Under the pieces are notes generated by a model that was not told where the DNA came from, did not search any database, and saw only the letters and a list, made by a program, of their open reading frames with translations. From NCBI GenBank assembly GCA_910583725.1, contig CAJTXZ010000020.1:1-58052 (forward strand): a stretch of 58,052 nucleotides of DNA, read 5' to 3'. Numbering within the stretch: position 1 is the stretch's first letter; each line of letters begins with the position of its first letter. The position numbers and the translations under genes were made by a program. The stretch comes from an uncultured Vampirovibrio sp. Its GTDB lineage: Bacteria; Cyanobacteriota; Vampirovibrionia; Gastranaerophilales; Gastranaerophilaceae. Below, piece by piece: positions 8,860 to 18,728 of the stretch.

Positions 8860-9900
8860 TTATGTTCTCTTCTTAATAGACTTTGAAACTATGTTTAAAA
8901 TAAATAATATTATTATAACAGTAACAGCAAAAATATAATATTTGCTTAAAGAGCCGGCAATTAATATAGCTATAATTGCACAAGCAAAGGATATGGAGGC
9001 CAATATCAAAACTGCAACATCCTGCGACAAACCTGCATGGAGCAATTTATGATGAATATGCTCAGAATCCGCAACAAAAGGGCTTTGCCCCTTCATAATC
9101 CTCCTTATGCTTGAGTATGCAACATCAAGCATAGGAACGGCTAAAATAAGCAAAGGCAAATACATTAAATGTCCGGAAGTTTTAGAAATACCTGTTATAG
9201 AAAGAGTGGCAAGCAAGAACCCTGCATAGAGGGCACCTGAATCTCCCATAAAAATTTTCGCCGGATTATAATTATACGTTAAGAAAGAAAGCATTGCCCC
9301 TAAAAGTATAAACGCGACAAGCGCGGATATAGGAGATGCAGGTGAAACAACCATTGAAATAATTCCTATTGCAAAGGAGCCTATTGTTACAACACTTCCC
9401 GCAAGGCCGTCTATACCGTCGATAAAATTAATCGCATTTGAAATTCCAACAATCCATAAAAGGGTAATAGGATAAGACCAAAAACCGAGTTCAAAGGGAC
9501 TTGAAAAGGGCAGATAAATACTCTCAATCCGAACTCCTAAAAGTATCACAACCGTTGCAATTGCAATCTGTATAAATAATTTAAACTTAGCGTCAAGACA
9601 AAAGATATCATCTACAAGACCCAAAAGAAACATTAAAGAACCGCCAGCGATAATCCCTGAAAGCCCCTGCCCGGATGGATAATAACTTAATAAAACAAGC
9701 GAAAGAAATGTAAACATTACAGAAAGCCAAATAGCAACACCGCCAAGCCGTGAAATCTTTCCATGGTGAATTTTTCTTTCATTGGGCACATCCACAAGAC
9801 CTGCCTTGTCTGAAAAATAAATCACCATTGGAACTATAAATACCCCTAAAAGATAGGCTATAATTGCCCCTGTTATTTGTGCTTGTGTTAGTTTTATCAT
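8860..9900 (-). CDS. undecaprenyl-phosphate glycosyl-1-phosphate transferase (WecA/TagO/MraY family)
   Basis: An integral membrane protein of 346 residues with about ten helices that transfers a sugar-1-phosphate to undecaprenyl phosphate at the cytoplasmic face. Family blocks visible are DVPNERKIHHGKISRLGG (about 37-54), the GLVDDIFCLDAKFK segment with the DD pair (about 95), NAINFIDGIDGLAG (about 155), FMGDSGALYAGF (about 217), and the late His motif SEHIHHKLLHAGLS (about 280). The histidine pattern fits WecA/TagO rather than MraY. It would start O-antigen or wall-glycan synthesis, matching the RfaE and ligase genes upstream. AGGA precedes the ATG. Confidence 0.85.
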   Translation of the reverse strand: MIKLTQAQITGAIIAYLLGVFIVPMVIYFSDKAGLVDVPNERKIHHGKISRLGGVAIWLSVMFTFLSLVLLSYYPSGQGLSGIIAGGSLMFLLGLVDDIFCLDAKFKLFIQIAIATVVILLGVRIESIYLPFSSPFELGFWSYPITLLWIVGISNAINFIDGIDGLAGSVVTIGSFAIGIISMVVSPASPISALVAFILLGAMLSFLTYNYNPAKIFMGDSGALYAGFLLATLSITGISKTSGHLMYLPLLILAVPMLDVAYSSIRRIMKGQSPFVADSEHIHHKLLHAGLSQDVAVLILASISFACAIIAILIAGSLSKYYIFAVTVIIILFILNIVSKSIKKRT

Positions 9901-10029
9901 AGATTATTCCTGCTTGTACCTTTTTTGATACTTACTGCTTACATTTAAAATCATTAGAGCTTTAATACCAAATCCAGCACTCTTATACAAATATTACGCC
10001 TGCCCAAAAAAGAGCCTGCGCCACTTATT

Positions 10030-11271
10030 CTAACATAAAATATTTGGATACAACGGGAATTTTTGGCAAAGTTCAAGTGTTTTTTGCCTTAAATTTTCCT
10101 TAGTATCGCTTTCTTTAATTGCATCGGCAATGATTTTGCCAATTTCAACCATCTCATTTTCCTTAAAACCTCTGGTTGTAACCGCGGGTACGCCTATACG
10201 AACTCCTGATGTTACAAACGGGCTTTTGGGATCATTTGGAACAGTATTTTTATTTGCCGTAATTCCAACCTCCTCCAAAATATTTGCAACATCTTTGCCT
10301 GTTTTATCAAGCTTTCTTAAATCAATCGTCATAAGATGATTCTCTGTGTCAGAGCCTACAATATCAATACCTTCAGCCATAAGCGTCTTACACAAAGTCT
10401 TGGCATTCCTGATTATCTGCCGTGCATATGCCTTAAATTCAGGACTGAGCGCTTCTTTTAGGGCAATAGCTTTAGCAGCAATAACATGCTCCAAAGGTCC
10501 TCCCTGAATGCCTGGAAATACAGCCTTGTCAATGCCTTGGGCGTGTTCTTCCTTACACATAATAATGCCGCCCCTTGGCCCTCTTAAGGTTTTATGCGTT
10601 GTTGTGGTTACAAAATCAGCATAAGGAACAGGGCTTGGATGTTCTCCTGCTGCCACAAGTGCAGCAATATGCGCTATATCGGCCATTAAATAAGCATTAA
10701 CTTTATCTGCAATTTCTTTAAATCTCTTGAAATCTATTATCTTAGAATAGTTTGAAGCACCGGCTATTATTAATTTTGGTTTATTTTCAACAGCAAGCTT
10801 TTCAAGCTCCTCATAATCAATCTCACCGTCTTCATTAACACCATAGCTTACAATATTAAAATATAACCCAGAAAAATTAACAGGAGAACCATGGGTTAAA
10901 TGCCCGCCATTAGATAAATCCATACCCATAACAGTATCCCCGGCCTTAAGGGCATACAAAAATACAGCCATATTTGCCTGGGCACCTGAATGCGGCTGCA
11001 CATTAGCATGGTCACAGCCAAATAATTCACAGCACCTTTTTTGGGCTAATTCTTCAATTTTATCCACATTCTCACAGCCGTTATAAAATCTTTTATACGG
11101 CTTTCCTTCGGCGTATTTATTGGTTAAAACACTTCCCTGTGCTGCCATAACAGCCTCAGATGTAAAGTTTTCGCTTGCAATAAGCTCTATCGTATTCTGC
11201 TGGCGCCTAAGTTCAGCCTCAATATATTGAGCCACCTCAACATCAGCGTTTTTTATAATATTAAACTCCAT
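10030..11271 (-). CDS. glyA: serine hydroxymethyltransferase
   Basis: A full-length 413-residue PLP enzyme converting serine and tetrahydrofolate to glycine and methylene-tetrahydrofolate. Diagnostic blocks are ELIASENFTSEAV near 28-42, YAEGKPYKRFYNGCENVD near 53-70, the PLP-lysine motif TTTHKTLRGPRGG near 222-234, and the C-terminal TTRGFKENEM. GGAGGG lies upstream of the ATG. It is a single minus-strand gene with nothing odd in length or residues. Confidence 0.97.
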   Translation of the reverse strand: MEFNIIKNADVEVAQYIEAELRRQQNTIELIASENFTSEAVMAAQGSVLTNKYAEGKPYKRFYNGCENVDKIEELAQKRCCELFGCDHANVQPHSGAQANMAVFLYALKAGDTVMGMDLSNGGHLTHGSPVNFSGLYFNIVSYGVNEDGEIDYEELEKLAVENKPKLIIAGASNYSKIIDFKRFKEIADKVNAYLMADIAHIAALVAAGEHPSPVPYADFVTTTTHKTLRGPRGGIIMCKEEHAQGIDKAVFPGIQGGPLEHVIAAKAIALKEALSPEFKAYARQIIRNAKTLCKTLMAEGIDIVGSDTENHLMTIDLRKLDKTGKDVANILEEVGITANKNTVPNDPKSPFVTSGVRIGVPAVTTRGFKENEMVEIGKIIADAIKESDTKENLRQKTLELCQKFPLYPNILC

Positions 11272-11387
11272 CTTTAGCCCTCCATAAATACAATAATCTT
11301 TATTCTAACCTAAAAATAATTTTAAAGCGCAAAAAATAATATTTACATGTTTTATACATCTACCCGTCTTGAAAGGAGAAAATAAAT

Positions 11388-12065
11388 ATGCACATTAACA
11401 ACACATTTAACAATTTAAGCTTCGGAAGAGTAATAAGGCTTGAAACAAGTTCTGATTGGAATTCAGAAAAGGTTCCAGGCAAGGTAAATACCAACGTTCG
11501 CGCCGTTCTGGATACAATTACAACCGAACTGCCTCGGGAAAATGCCCAAGAAGCCTCAAAAGATAAAGCCAAAAAAGAAGAAAGAGATTTACCCAAAAAT
11601 ATGGGCGAAGCCCTTCGCGGGTTAATTATAGACTATAGGGCAGAAACAGGAATTCAGGCAAGAAAATACGGCAATACAACTTTAATCTTCACAGGCGATG
11701 ATGTTATAAAACTAAAACAAAAAGAAGAACAAAACCAAAAAGAACTTAATGCATTTGAAAAAGAAATAAAAGAATTGTCAAAAAAAGATAACCTTGAAGG
11801 CTTCAAACAAGATCTTGTAAACAGCGAAATGCTTCAAATAGTTGCAAAAGAGGCTATGAAAAAAAATCAAGGCGATGAAATTTTAGATATGGCAGAAAAC
11901 GGCAAAGACGGAAAAGCTGATACAACACTTAAAGTAAGGCTTAATTCGGTTTATGATATAGAAAAAGTTGAATACACATCCACAGGCTCAAAAGACGATA
12001 CAATACCGGCAATGAAAAAAACATACAGAGCAGAAGACTTCACAAAAGACGACACAGAAGATTAG
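11388..12065 (+). CDS. 'SFG-motif' family protein, unknown function
   Basis: A soluble, highly charged 225-residue protein starting MHINNTFNNLSFGRVIRLE. It shares with its neighbour at 12095 and the protein at 6953 a conserved core: an aromatic or isoleucine-rich strand ending LIFTGDDVIKL (about residue 101-111), a helix, then MAENGKDGKADTTL (about 168-181) and a 'VEYTSTGSK' strand. The family is unrecognised. GAAAGGAGA gives a strong ribosome site. It lies 29 bases upstream of its paralogue, so the two form a tandem pair. Confidence 0.7.
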   Translation: MHINNTFNNLSFGRVIRLETSSDWNSEKVPGKVNTNVRAVLDTITTELPRENAQEASKDKAKKEERDLPKNMGEALRGLIIDYRAETGIQARKYGNTTLIFTGDDVIKLKQKEEQNQKELNAFEKEIKELSKKDNLEGFKQDLVNSEMLQIVAKEAMKKNQGDEILDMAENGKDGKADTTLKVRLNSVYDIEKVEYTSTGSKDDTIPAMKKTYRAEDFTKDDTED

Positions 12066-12094
12066 TTATATAACCACAAAATAAGAGGAAAATA

Positions 12095-12679
12095 ATGAGA
12101 ATAAACAATATAAGCAATCAAAGCTTTACAAGTGTAATAAAAGTCACCTCTGATACAAACACAAACGGCAAAAAAGTAGACAAAAGAACAAGAGAAATCT
12201 TTTCTACGCTGGATGGAGATAAAGGTTCAGTTTATGACAAGGATACATCCGATAAGATAAGAAAATTTTTCTATTCAAACATATCCGATTTAACCCCGAG
12301 AACTAAAACCTGCCTTAAAAAAATCAATGGTGATATCTACCTTTTTACAGGAGCCGATGAGCAAAGGGCCCAAAAAGCCAATAAAGTGTTTTCAAAAAAG
12401 GTAAACAAATTAACAAAAGAATTCAAGACAATAATAAAATCGGATGCCCATTGCGATTTTTACGGGCTGAAAGACGATTATGACAAGCTCATAAAAAATC
12501 TTCACAACGAAAGAGACCAAAGACTATTAAACATGGTGGAAGATGGCAAAAACGGCAAGCCAAAAACAGAAATAAACATAGCAGCAGACCAAAATGGCGA
12601 GCCCTTATTCATTGAATACAGCAGTATCAGAAGCAAAAACGGAAATGCAGATATAAGTTACAATCTTTTATTTGTATAA
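12095..12679 (+). CDS. 'SFG-motif' family protein, tandem paralogue
   Basis: A 194-residue paralogue of the preceding gene. It begins MRINNISNQSFTSVIKV, so the Gly of SFG is replaced by Thr. The core is kept as YLFTGADEQRAQK (about 84-96), MVEDGKNGKPKTEIN (about 150-164) and FIEYSSIRSK (about 172-181). The middle is helical and basic. Function is unknown. Repetition of two well-separated blocks in three proteins suggests one compact domain. AGAGGA precedes the ATG. Confidence 0.7.
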   Translation: MRINNISNQSFTSVIKVTSDTNTNGKKVDKRTREIFSTLDGDKGSVYDKDTSDKIRKFFYSNISDLTPRTKTCLKKINGDIYLFTGADEQRAQKANKVFSKKVNKLTKEFKTIIKSDAHCDFYGLKDDYDKLIKNLHNERDQRLLNMVEDGKNGKPKTEINIAADQNGEPLFIEYSSIRSKNGNADISYNLLFV

Positions 12680-12755
12680 TACAAGTTTTGCTTGATTATT
12701 TGTTTGTTGTAAAATTGTTTTGTTAAACACATTAAAGAAGCGGAAATTAACAACA

Positions 12756-14546
12756 ATGAGAAAAAAGAATATTAGAAATATAGCAATTATTGCCCACGTT
12801 GACCACGGCAAAACTACCCTTGTAGATTGCATTCTGCAGCAAACAGGTGTATTTAAAGAACATCAGGAAGCAGGTGTTCGCGTTTTAGATAACAATGATA
12901 TTGAAAAAGAAAGAGGAATTACAATCCTTTCAAAAAATATCTCCGTTAACTATAAAGGCGTAAAAATTAACGTTGTAGACACCCCCGGCCACGCCGATTT
13001 TGGCGGAGAGGTTGAGCGCGTTCTTGGTATGGTAGATGGCGCTCTTTTAATTGTAGACGCACAGGAAGGCCCTATGCCTCAGACAAGGTTTGTACTTTCA
13101 AAAGCACTTGAATTAGGCTTAAAAATAATTGTCGTTGTAAATAAAATTGACAAACAGGGCGCAGACCCAAATGGCACAATTGATAAGGTTTTTGACCTGT
13201 TTACAGAATTAACCGATAATGAAGAATTAATTGATTTTCCAATAATTTATGCAAGCTCCCTTCATAAATTTGCAAGAAAAGAATTAACAGACACAAATAA
13301 CGATATTATCCCCTTGTTAGACTGCATTTTAGAAAATATAAAACCTCCAAAAGGAGATGATGAAGCTACACTGCAATTTCAGGCAACAACGCTTGACTAT
13401 AATGACTACGTTGGAAGAATTGCAATAGGAAGAATTATCAACGGCAAAATGCAATCTGGCGAAAACGTTACCCTGATTAAAACAGACGGCTCATTTGAAA
13501 AAGGAAAAATCGTCAAATTATTCGAATTTAAAGATTTGGGCCGTACAGAAACACAGGAAGCAGAATCAGGCGATATAGTAGGTGTAGCCGGTTTTTCAGA
13601 TATTCAGATAGGAGAAACGCTTTCTGCTGTGGTAAATCCTGTTGCTCTTCCATTAATCAAGGTTGATGAACCAACACTGCAAATGAATTTCAGCGTAAAT
13701 AATTCGCCATTTGCAGGACAAGAAGGTAAATTTGTAACAAGCCGACAGATAAGAAAAAGACTTTATTATGAGCTTGAAAAAAATGTATCCTTAAGGGTAG
13801 AAGACACCGATTCTACTGATGTCTTTAGAGTATCAGGAAGAGGCGAACTTCACCTTGGTATTTTAATTGAAACAATGAGGCGCGAAGGTTATGAATTTCA
13901 GGTTTCAAAACCTGAAGTAATCTTCAAAAAAAGCCCGGACGGCGAAACACTTGAACCGTATGAAAACCTTATAGTTGACGTGCCGGAAGAATTCACAGGC
14001 TCTGTCATTGAAAAACTTTCCCAAAGAAAGGCTCAAATGCAGAATATGGAATCAGGCCCCAAGAGAAATAACATTGATTTTATAATCCCTGCAAGGGGCT
14101 TAATTGGCTTCCGTTCTGAATTTATAAGAATGACGAAGGGCGAAGGCATTATGTATCATACCTTTGAAAAATATGATTCCTATGCCGGTGAAATTTCAAA
14201 GCCAAGAAACGGCTCGCTCATTGCTTTTGAAGAAGGCGAAGCAATTCCTTATGCACTTCACCAGTTTGAAGACAGGGGCGTTTTCTTTGTAACACCAAAG
14301 ACTAAGGTATACAAAGGAATGATTATAGGCGAATGCAACAGGCCGCAGGATATTGCAGTAAATATCTGCAAAACCAAAAAGCTGACCAATATGAGAAGCG
14401 CAACAGCAGATGTTATGGTGACACTGCAGGCCCCAAGATTAATGTCTCTTGAAGATTGCCTTGAATACATTTCAGATGATGAGCTTGTCGAAGTTACCCC
14501 TGAAAATGTAAGGATAAGAAAAGCAAACCTCACAAAAATAAAATAA
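12756..14546 (+). CDS. typA: ribosome-associated GTPase TypA/BipA
   Basis: A translational GTPase of 596 residues from this start, the usual TypA length. G1 is AHVDHGKTT near the N-terminus, G3 is DTPGHADFGGEVERVL, and G4 is NKIDKQGA. EF-G-like domains III and V follow, then the TypA-specific C-terminal domain starting near 'GTVFVTPKTKVYKGMI-type' sequence around residue 510. I chose ATG 12756 because homologues begin with this MRKKNIRNIAI block; an in-frame TTG lies 36 bases upstream but has no ribosome site. TypA acts in ribosome assembly and stress adaptation. Confidence 0.95.
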   Translation: MRKKNIRNIAIIAHVDHGKTTLVDCILQQTGVFKEHQEAGVRVLDNNDIEKERGITILSKNISVNYKGVKINVVDTPGHADFGGEVERVLGMVDGALLIVDAQEGPMPQTRFVLSKALELGLKIIVVVNKIDKQGADPNGTIDKVFDLFTELTDNEELIDFPIIYASSLHKFARKELTDTNNDIIPLLDCILENIKPPKGDDEATLQFQATTLDYNDYVGRIAIGRIINGKMQSGENVTLIKTDGSFEKGKIVKLFEFKDLGRTETQEAESGDIVGVAGFSDIQIGETLSAVVNPVALPLIKVDEPTLQMNFSVNNSPFAGQEGKFVTSRQIRKRLYYELEKNVSLRVEDTDSTDVFRVSGRGELHLGILIETMRREGYEFQVSKPEVIFKKSPDGETLEPYENLIVDVPEEFTGSVIEKLSQRKAQMQNMESGPKRNNIDFIIPARGLIGFRSEFIRMTKGEGIMYHTFEKYDSYAGEISKPRNGSLIAFEEGEAIPYALHQFEDRGVFFVTPKTKVYKGMIIGECNRPQDIAVNICKTKKLTNMRSATADVMVTLQAPRLMSLEDCLEYISDDELVEVTPENVRIRKANLTKIK

Positions 14547-14641
14547 ACATATAAACCAAAGCTGTTTTTCCCATCTTAAAAGTTTTATACACTTTAAGTA
14601 TCAATAAACAGCCAAAAAGTTGATTTAGTTTTTTTCTTGTA

Positions 14642-14740
14642 ATGGAGTACCTTATGTATAAAAATGAGCGTTCCGATAGGTTTCTGCGAAGCCTGAAACC
14701 GTAAACCGCTCATTTTTATACATAAGGTACGAAATGGAAA
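14642..14740. repeat. structured hairpin element, copy 1
   Basis: A perfect 24-bp inverted repeat (14647-14670 with 14707-14730, ends GTAC) encloses 36 bases. The loop contains TTCCGATAGG, an inner 7-bp stem (14678-14684 with 14688-14694) and TAAACCG. A second copy near 29518-29606 keeps the loop bases but not the stems. The rest of the gap 14547-14874 shows only the leader of the next gene. Confidence 0.7.
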
Positions 14741-14874
14741 GAAAGTATTTAATGGACGAATATAAAATTACATATAATCACTCCAAAATTTATACATTTC
14801 TTAACATATTAACCACTTACTAGCAATTTTTATTCTTTACATGTTTCTATATATTTGTAAAGGTAAGGAATTTT

Positions 14875-17436
14875 ATGACTCCCGTTAGTTTTAACACAAA
14901 CAAGGCAAATACAGCCCCAAACAATATAAAAAGGCAAAATAATAATCAAAATCAGAAAAAAAAGTTAAATAAAAAGGCGATAATTGCAGCAAGTGTTGTG
15001 GTTGGCGCGGCAGCTCTGTATGCAGGAAGAAACACAAAACCTGTACAAACTATAACAACTACATTAAAGAAAAACGTGCTTGACCCGATAAAAAACAAAT
15101 TTTCAGAGCTTTTCGGCAACAATAAAACGTCAAAAACAAACACGGAAAGCATAAAACGCAATCAAAACATACAAGATGCCAAAAAAGTTTCAAGAAAAGC
15201 TGACACACTAAACCAATCAGAATTACAACAAGACGATTCTATCACAAAACAGCCCCAAGATACAGCAACTAAACAAAAAACGCTTAACCCCGAAGAAAAA
15301 ATAACCGAAAACCCGCAACCGATTGACGACAGCTCCTCAATACAAAGCACTAATGGGGCACAAAATGACGGACAGTCTGTTATTGAAGCTGCAAATGAAC
15401 AAGTATCGGATGCTGATGAAATTTTACCTATTGAGACAATAAAACCCGCTGATGCAGCGCTTCAAAAACCTGAATCTGCAATCAAACAAACATCCGCTGC
15501 TGATAACATGGCTTTATCAAAACATCCAGATGACAAAGCCATGCAAAATGAAGCAAAAACCGAACAGCTAGCTGAGGGCGAATCTATTGAAGCACAAGGC
15601 GAAGGAACTATCAGTATTGAAGATGTGATGAAGCAATTAGCTGATAGAAAAAATTCTAAAGCGCCTGTTGACGATATTCCATACCAAAAAAATGACACCG
15701 GCCTTATGGCACAGGAAAAAGAGACGATTAACAAAAAAATACAAGAACAGACACATAATGAGACCGGCAATGAAGCTGTATCCCAAGAGCTGCAGGAAAT
15801 GCCCGATAACAAATCTGCAGACCTTGACGTTCTAAAAGAGTTTGAAGAAATATCCGGCCAAAAAAATGATAGTTCCGCAATAGAAGAAGTCATAGAATCG
15901 CAACAAACAGAAACAGCTGCAGCTGTAATAGATGAAGCAGATACTTTTCCAAAAGCAGACATAACACAACAAACAGAAAAGTCAGCCGATGAATTTAATT
16001 ACACACTCGGCGCAATAAAACGCAGAAGCAAGCAAAAAAGGCAGCCGCCAAAGATAGAATTTACAGAAACCGAACAGCTAAGACCTAAAATTGTTGTTGA
16101 ACATCAACCTACTGAGCCTGTTAAGACTAATGAAGAACCTAAAAATTTATTCAGGATAGGCAATAAAGTTATTGACGGCTTGAAATTTGACGAGTCAAAA
16201 AGAGTACTGGGCACAGACGGAAAGCCATTGACAGATTCCGTTATTGTCATGGCAAACGGCATAAACGGCACGCCTTATCCTCTTCCCGGAGGCGCAGTTG
16301 GTATAATAAATAAGCAATATGGCAAAACAGAACTCCGCTACGAGAATGGAATCCTAAGTAAGGCACGCCATTACGCTCATTTTAACGATAAAATACCGCA
16401 ATTTACAAAACTTTACGAAGATGGACACATTTCAAAAGTTAATGAAGATTATGTACAAATAGGTAACAGATTGACCCCAAACACCATCACGCTATATAAA
16501 AAAGCGCCAAAAGGCTCTGTAATTAATACCAAAATAACAAATAATGCAGACGGCACCAAAACTCTTGAACAATACGAAGCCGTATTTGACAATAATAACA
16601 ATCTTGTTGCAAAACCACATGTAAAAAATACAACAATCTACCGAGATGAAGTAAAAACAGTAAAGTGGATGAGCCCGTCAAATAATACACCAGCCATTGA
16701 GGAAGTTGTGCAGGTTGAGCTTTGGGATGCAGCAGGAAACCTTATAACCAAAGGCGTAGACAAAGATAACAAACCAATACCGGTAACCAAACCTGCAGTA
16801 CAATTTAGTGTTCACAGTAAATTTGCGCCAGAGGGCTCTACTCCAAAAAATGTCCAGCAAGTTAGAACAATACTAAAAGATGGTGCAATAATAACCCTTA
16901 TGAGCAAAAATGAAAGACCCCTGCTTGAACTAAGGGTAGATGGAAACAGTAAAGCAAGAGAAATGAAATTAATCCCGCACGGATACGGATCCAGAGCAGG
17001 TTTTGTAAAAATAAAAGACGGTAAAGTTTCTATCCCAGGAAGCAAAGGTTCAATCTACACAGTAAACAAAAAAGGATTTGAAGATTTAACACCCGCTCTT
17101 AAACATAAGAAAGCACTCCAAGACATTAAAGACTCAAAATTACTGCAAATGGAGCCTTCCGAGGAATTCTTTGAAACCTTGCCAGACACAGTATTGTTAA
17201 GCAAAAACGACTTAGCTACAAAGCTAGGTGTCTTTAATGATAAAGACGGTATGCTAAGAGCAATTGCAGCATATGAAGACAATGCTAAAAGACCAAGCTG
17301 TGTATTCCTCTTTGACAAAGGAATACTAACAAAATCAATAGTATACGATGATTATGGAAAAAACCCGCTATACAGCCAATATTTTAATACATCAGTATAT
17401 GATTTTTATGGTAAAATTTTAGCTGATGCACAATAA
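14875..17436 (+). CDS. large single-pass membrane protein with disordered region, unknown
   Basis: The 853 residues start MTPVSFNTNK, a variant of the SFG motif. A basic stretch and one membrane helix (about 34-51) follow, then a long low-complexity Gln/Glu/Thr/Asp-rich part (about 70-400) and a folded C-terminal part (about 420-853). The latter has repeated Y/L-x-x-G-x-L/I-x-K units such as YENGILSKARHY and LYEDGHISK, reminiscent of beta-hairpin (MORN or YwqK-like) repeats. The positive-inside rule places the basic N-terminus in the cytoplasm and the bulk outside. Its end overlaps rimM by 11 bases. AAGGTAAGGA precedes the ATG. Confidence 0.65.
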   Translation: MTPVSFNTNKANTAPNNIKRQNNNQNQKKKLNKKAIIAASVVVGAAALYAGRNTKPVQTITTTLKKNVLDPIKNKFSELFGNNKTSKTNTESIKRNQNIQDAKKVSRKADTLNQSELQQDDSITKQPQDTATKQKTLNPEEKITENPQPIDDSSSIQSTNGAQNDGQSVIEAANEQVSDADEILPIETIKPADAALQKPESAIKQTSAADNMALSKHPDDKAMQNEAKTEQLAEGESIEAQGEGTISIEDVMKQLADRKNSKAPVDDIPYQKNDTGLMAQEKETINKKIQEQTHNETGNEAVSQELQEMPDNKSADLDVLKEFEEISGQKNDSSAIEEVIESQQTETAAAVIDEADTFPKADITQQTEKSADEFNYTLGAIKRRSKQKRQPPKIEFTETEQLRPKIVVEHQPTEPVKTNEEPKNLFRIGNKVIDGLKFDESKRVLGTDGKPLTDSVIVMANGINGTPYPLPGGAVGIINKQYGKTELRYENGILSKARHYAHFNDKIPQFTKLYEDGHISKVNEDYVQIGNRLTPNTITLYKKAPKGSVINTKITNNADGTKTLEQYEAVFDNNNNLVAKPHVKNTTIYRDEVKTVKWMSPSNNTPAIEEVVQVELWDAAGNLITKGVDKDNKPIPVTKPAVQFSVHSKFAPEGSTPKNVQQVRTILKDGAIITLMSKNERPLLELRVDGNSKAREMKLIPHGYGSRAGFVKIKDGKVSIPGSKGSIYTVNKKGFEDLTPALKHKKALQDIKDSKLLQMEPSEEFFETLPDTVLLSKNDLATKLGVFNDKDGMLRAIAAYEDNAKRPSCVFLFDKGILTKSIVYDDYGKNPLYSQYFNTSVYDFYGKILADAQ

Positions 17437-17932
17437 TTTTATATCAATAGGAAAAATCTTAAATTTTCACGGAATTTTGGGTATTGCAAAGGTAGGATAC
17501 TCAAATTCTGACACGATTAAAAACTTAACAAAAGTTTACATAAAAAAGGACGGCAAAAAATTTGAATTCACGGTGGAAAGTATTAAATTTCACAAAAAAG
17601 CCGCACTCATAAAATTTAAAGAAATAAATTCAATCGATGAACTTTTGCCATACAAAGGCTTAAATATTTATATAGATAAAGAAACCGCCCAAAAATCCCT
17701 CTCTGACGATGAATTTTTAATTGAAGATTTAATCGGACTAAATGCCTTTGATAACAACGAAGATTTAATCGGCATAATTTCAGACGTAAAAACCTCCTCA
17801 GGCAATGATATTCTGTGTATAAAGCCCAAGGAAGGCAACGAAATCCTTATCCCCTTTGCAAAAGAATTAGTCCCTATTGTCGATATCAAAGGCAAAAAAG
17901 TAATAATAAAGCCAATTGAGGGCCTTTTATAA
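17426..17932 (+). CDS. rimM: ribosome maturation factor RimM
   Basis: A 168-residue protein with the RimM N-terminal beta-barrel (ISIGKILNFHGILGIAKV at residues about 6-23, family G-x-I-x-x-x-x-G-x-x-G) and a C-terminal PRC-barrel (block LIGLNAFDNNEDLIGII). It assists 16S rRNA processing and 30S head assembly through S19. The start overlaps the upstream membrane-protein gene, and its stop shares one base with the trmD start, giving the usual rimM-trmD coupling. Confidence 0.93.
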   Translation: MHNNFISIGKILNFHGILGIAKVGYSNSDTIKNLTKVYIKKDGKKFEFTVESIKFHKKAALIKFKEINSIDELLPYKGLNIYIDKETAQKSLSDDEFLIEDLIGLNAFDNNEDLIGIISDVKTSSGNDILCIKPKEGNEILIPFAKELVPIVDIKGKKVIIKPIEGLL

Positions 17933-18609
17933 TGCAATACGATGTTATCACCCTCTTTGGCGGCATAATTAAAGATTACTGCTCTTATTCAATAATGAAA
18001 AGAGGAATGGAAAAAGGCATAATCACAGTAAACACAATAAACCCGCGGGATTTTACCCATGATAAGCACAAAAAAGTAGACGATACGCCTTATGGCGGCT
18101 CATCCGGGATGGTATTAATGGCCCCGCCTGTATTTGAGGCTTACGAAAGTATCACAAAGCTTGAAAATTCTGAATTTATAATGCTCACCCCCCAAGGAGA
18201 ACCATATAATCAGAAAATATCCATTGAACTATCCAAAAAAAGCCAGCTAATTCTCCTTTGCGGCAGATATGAGGGCTTTGATGAAAGAATAAGACTTGGC
18301 CTTAAACCAAGAGAAATTTCACTCGGGGACTACATCTTAACAGGTGGAGAGCTTGGCGCCCTCTGCATTATGGACAGTGTTTCAAGACACCTTGACGGTT
18401 TTTTAAACAAAGAAGAATCCTCAAAAAACGATTCTTTTTCCGATATAATGAACGGCAGGCTGGAACACCCGCAATACACAAAACCAAGGGAATACAGAGG
18501 AATGAAAGTGCCGGATGTCCTTTTAGACGGCAACCACGCTGAAATAGAAAAATTCAGAAAAGCACAAAGCCTCTTAAGAACTAAAATTCGCCGCCCGGAT
18601 TTAATATAA
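17932..18609 (+). CDS. trmD: tRNA (guanine-N1)-methyltransferase
   Basis: A 225-residue SPOUT methyltransferase that makes m1G37 in tRNAs. The trefoil-knot AdoMet site is clear as LLCGRYEGFDERI (about 103-115) and EISLGDYILTGGELGA (about 125-140). The C-terminal RPDLI follows. The start codon overlaps the rimM stop (TAATG). Some family members run about 20 residues longer at the C-terminus; this is the short form. Confidence 0.95.
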   Translation: MQYDVITLFGGIIKDYCSYSIMKRGMEKGIITVNTINPRDFTHDKHKKVDDTPYGGSSGMVLMAPPVFEAYESITKLENSEFIMLTPQGEPYNQKISIELSKKSQLILLCGRYEGFDERIRLGLKPREISLGDYILTGGELGALCIMDSVSRHLDGFLNKEESSKNDSFSDIMNGRLEHPQYTKPREYRGMKVPDVLLDGNHAEIEKFRKAQSLLRTKIRRPDLI

Positions 18610-18728
18610 TCTATAGCACCTTTAGTTGTTATTGTAAATTTTTATTAAGCTCAACAATCCATTCATGGCAAAAAAAATCCTTCCCAAGTTTTTATAAATA
18701 TACATAAAAACCATTTGGAGCATTTTAA

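Noticed and set aside
14642..14740. Hairpin element as an ordinary terminator
   Set aside because: The stem is 24 bp with no U-tract, the loop is conserved with the second copy, and it stands about 100 bases after typA.
15462..15962. 166-residue minus-strand frame opposite the 14875 gene
   Set aside because: It is a shadow of the low-complexity region, with Ser/Cys-rich composition and no start signals.
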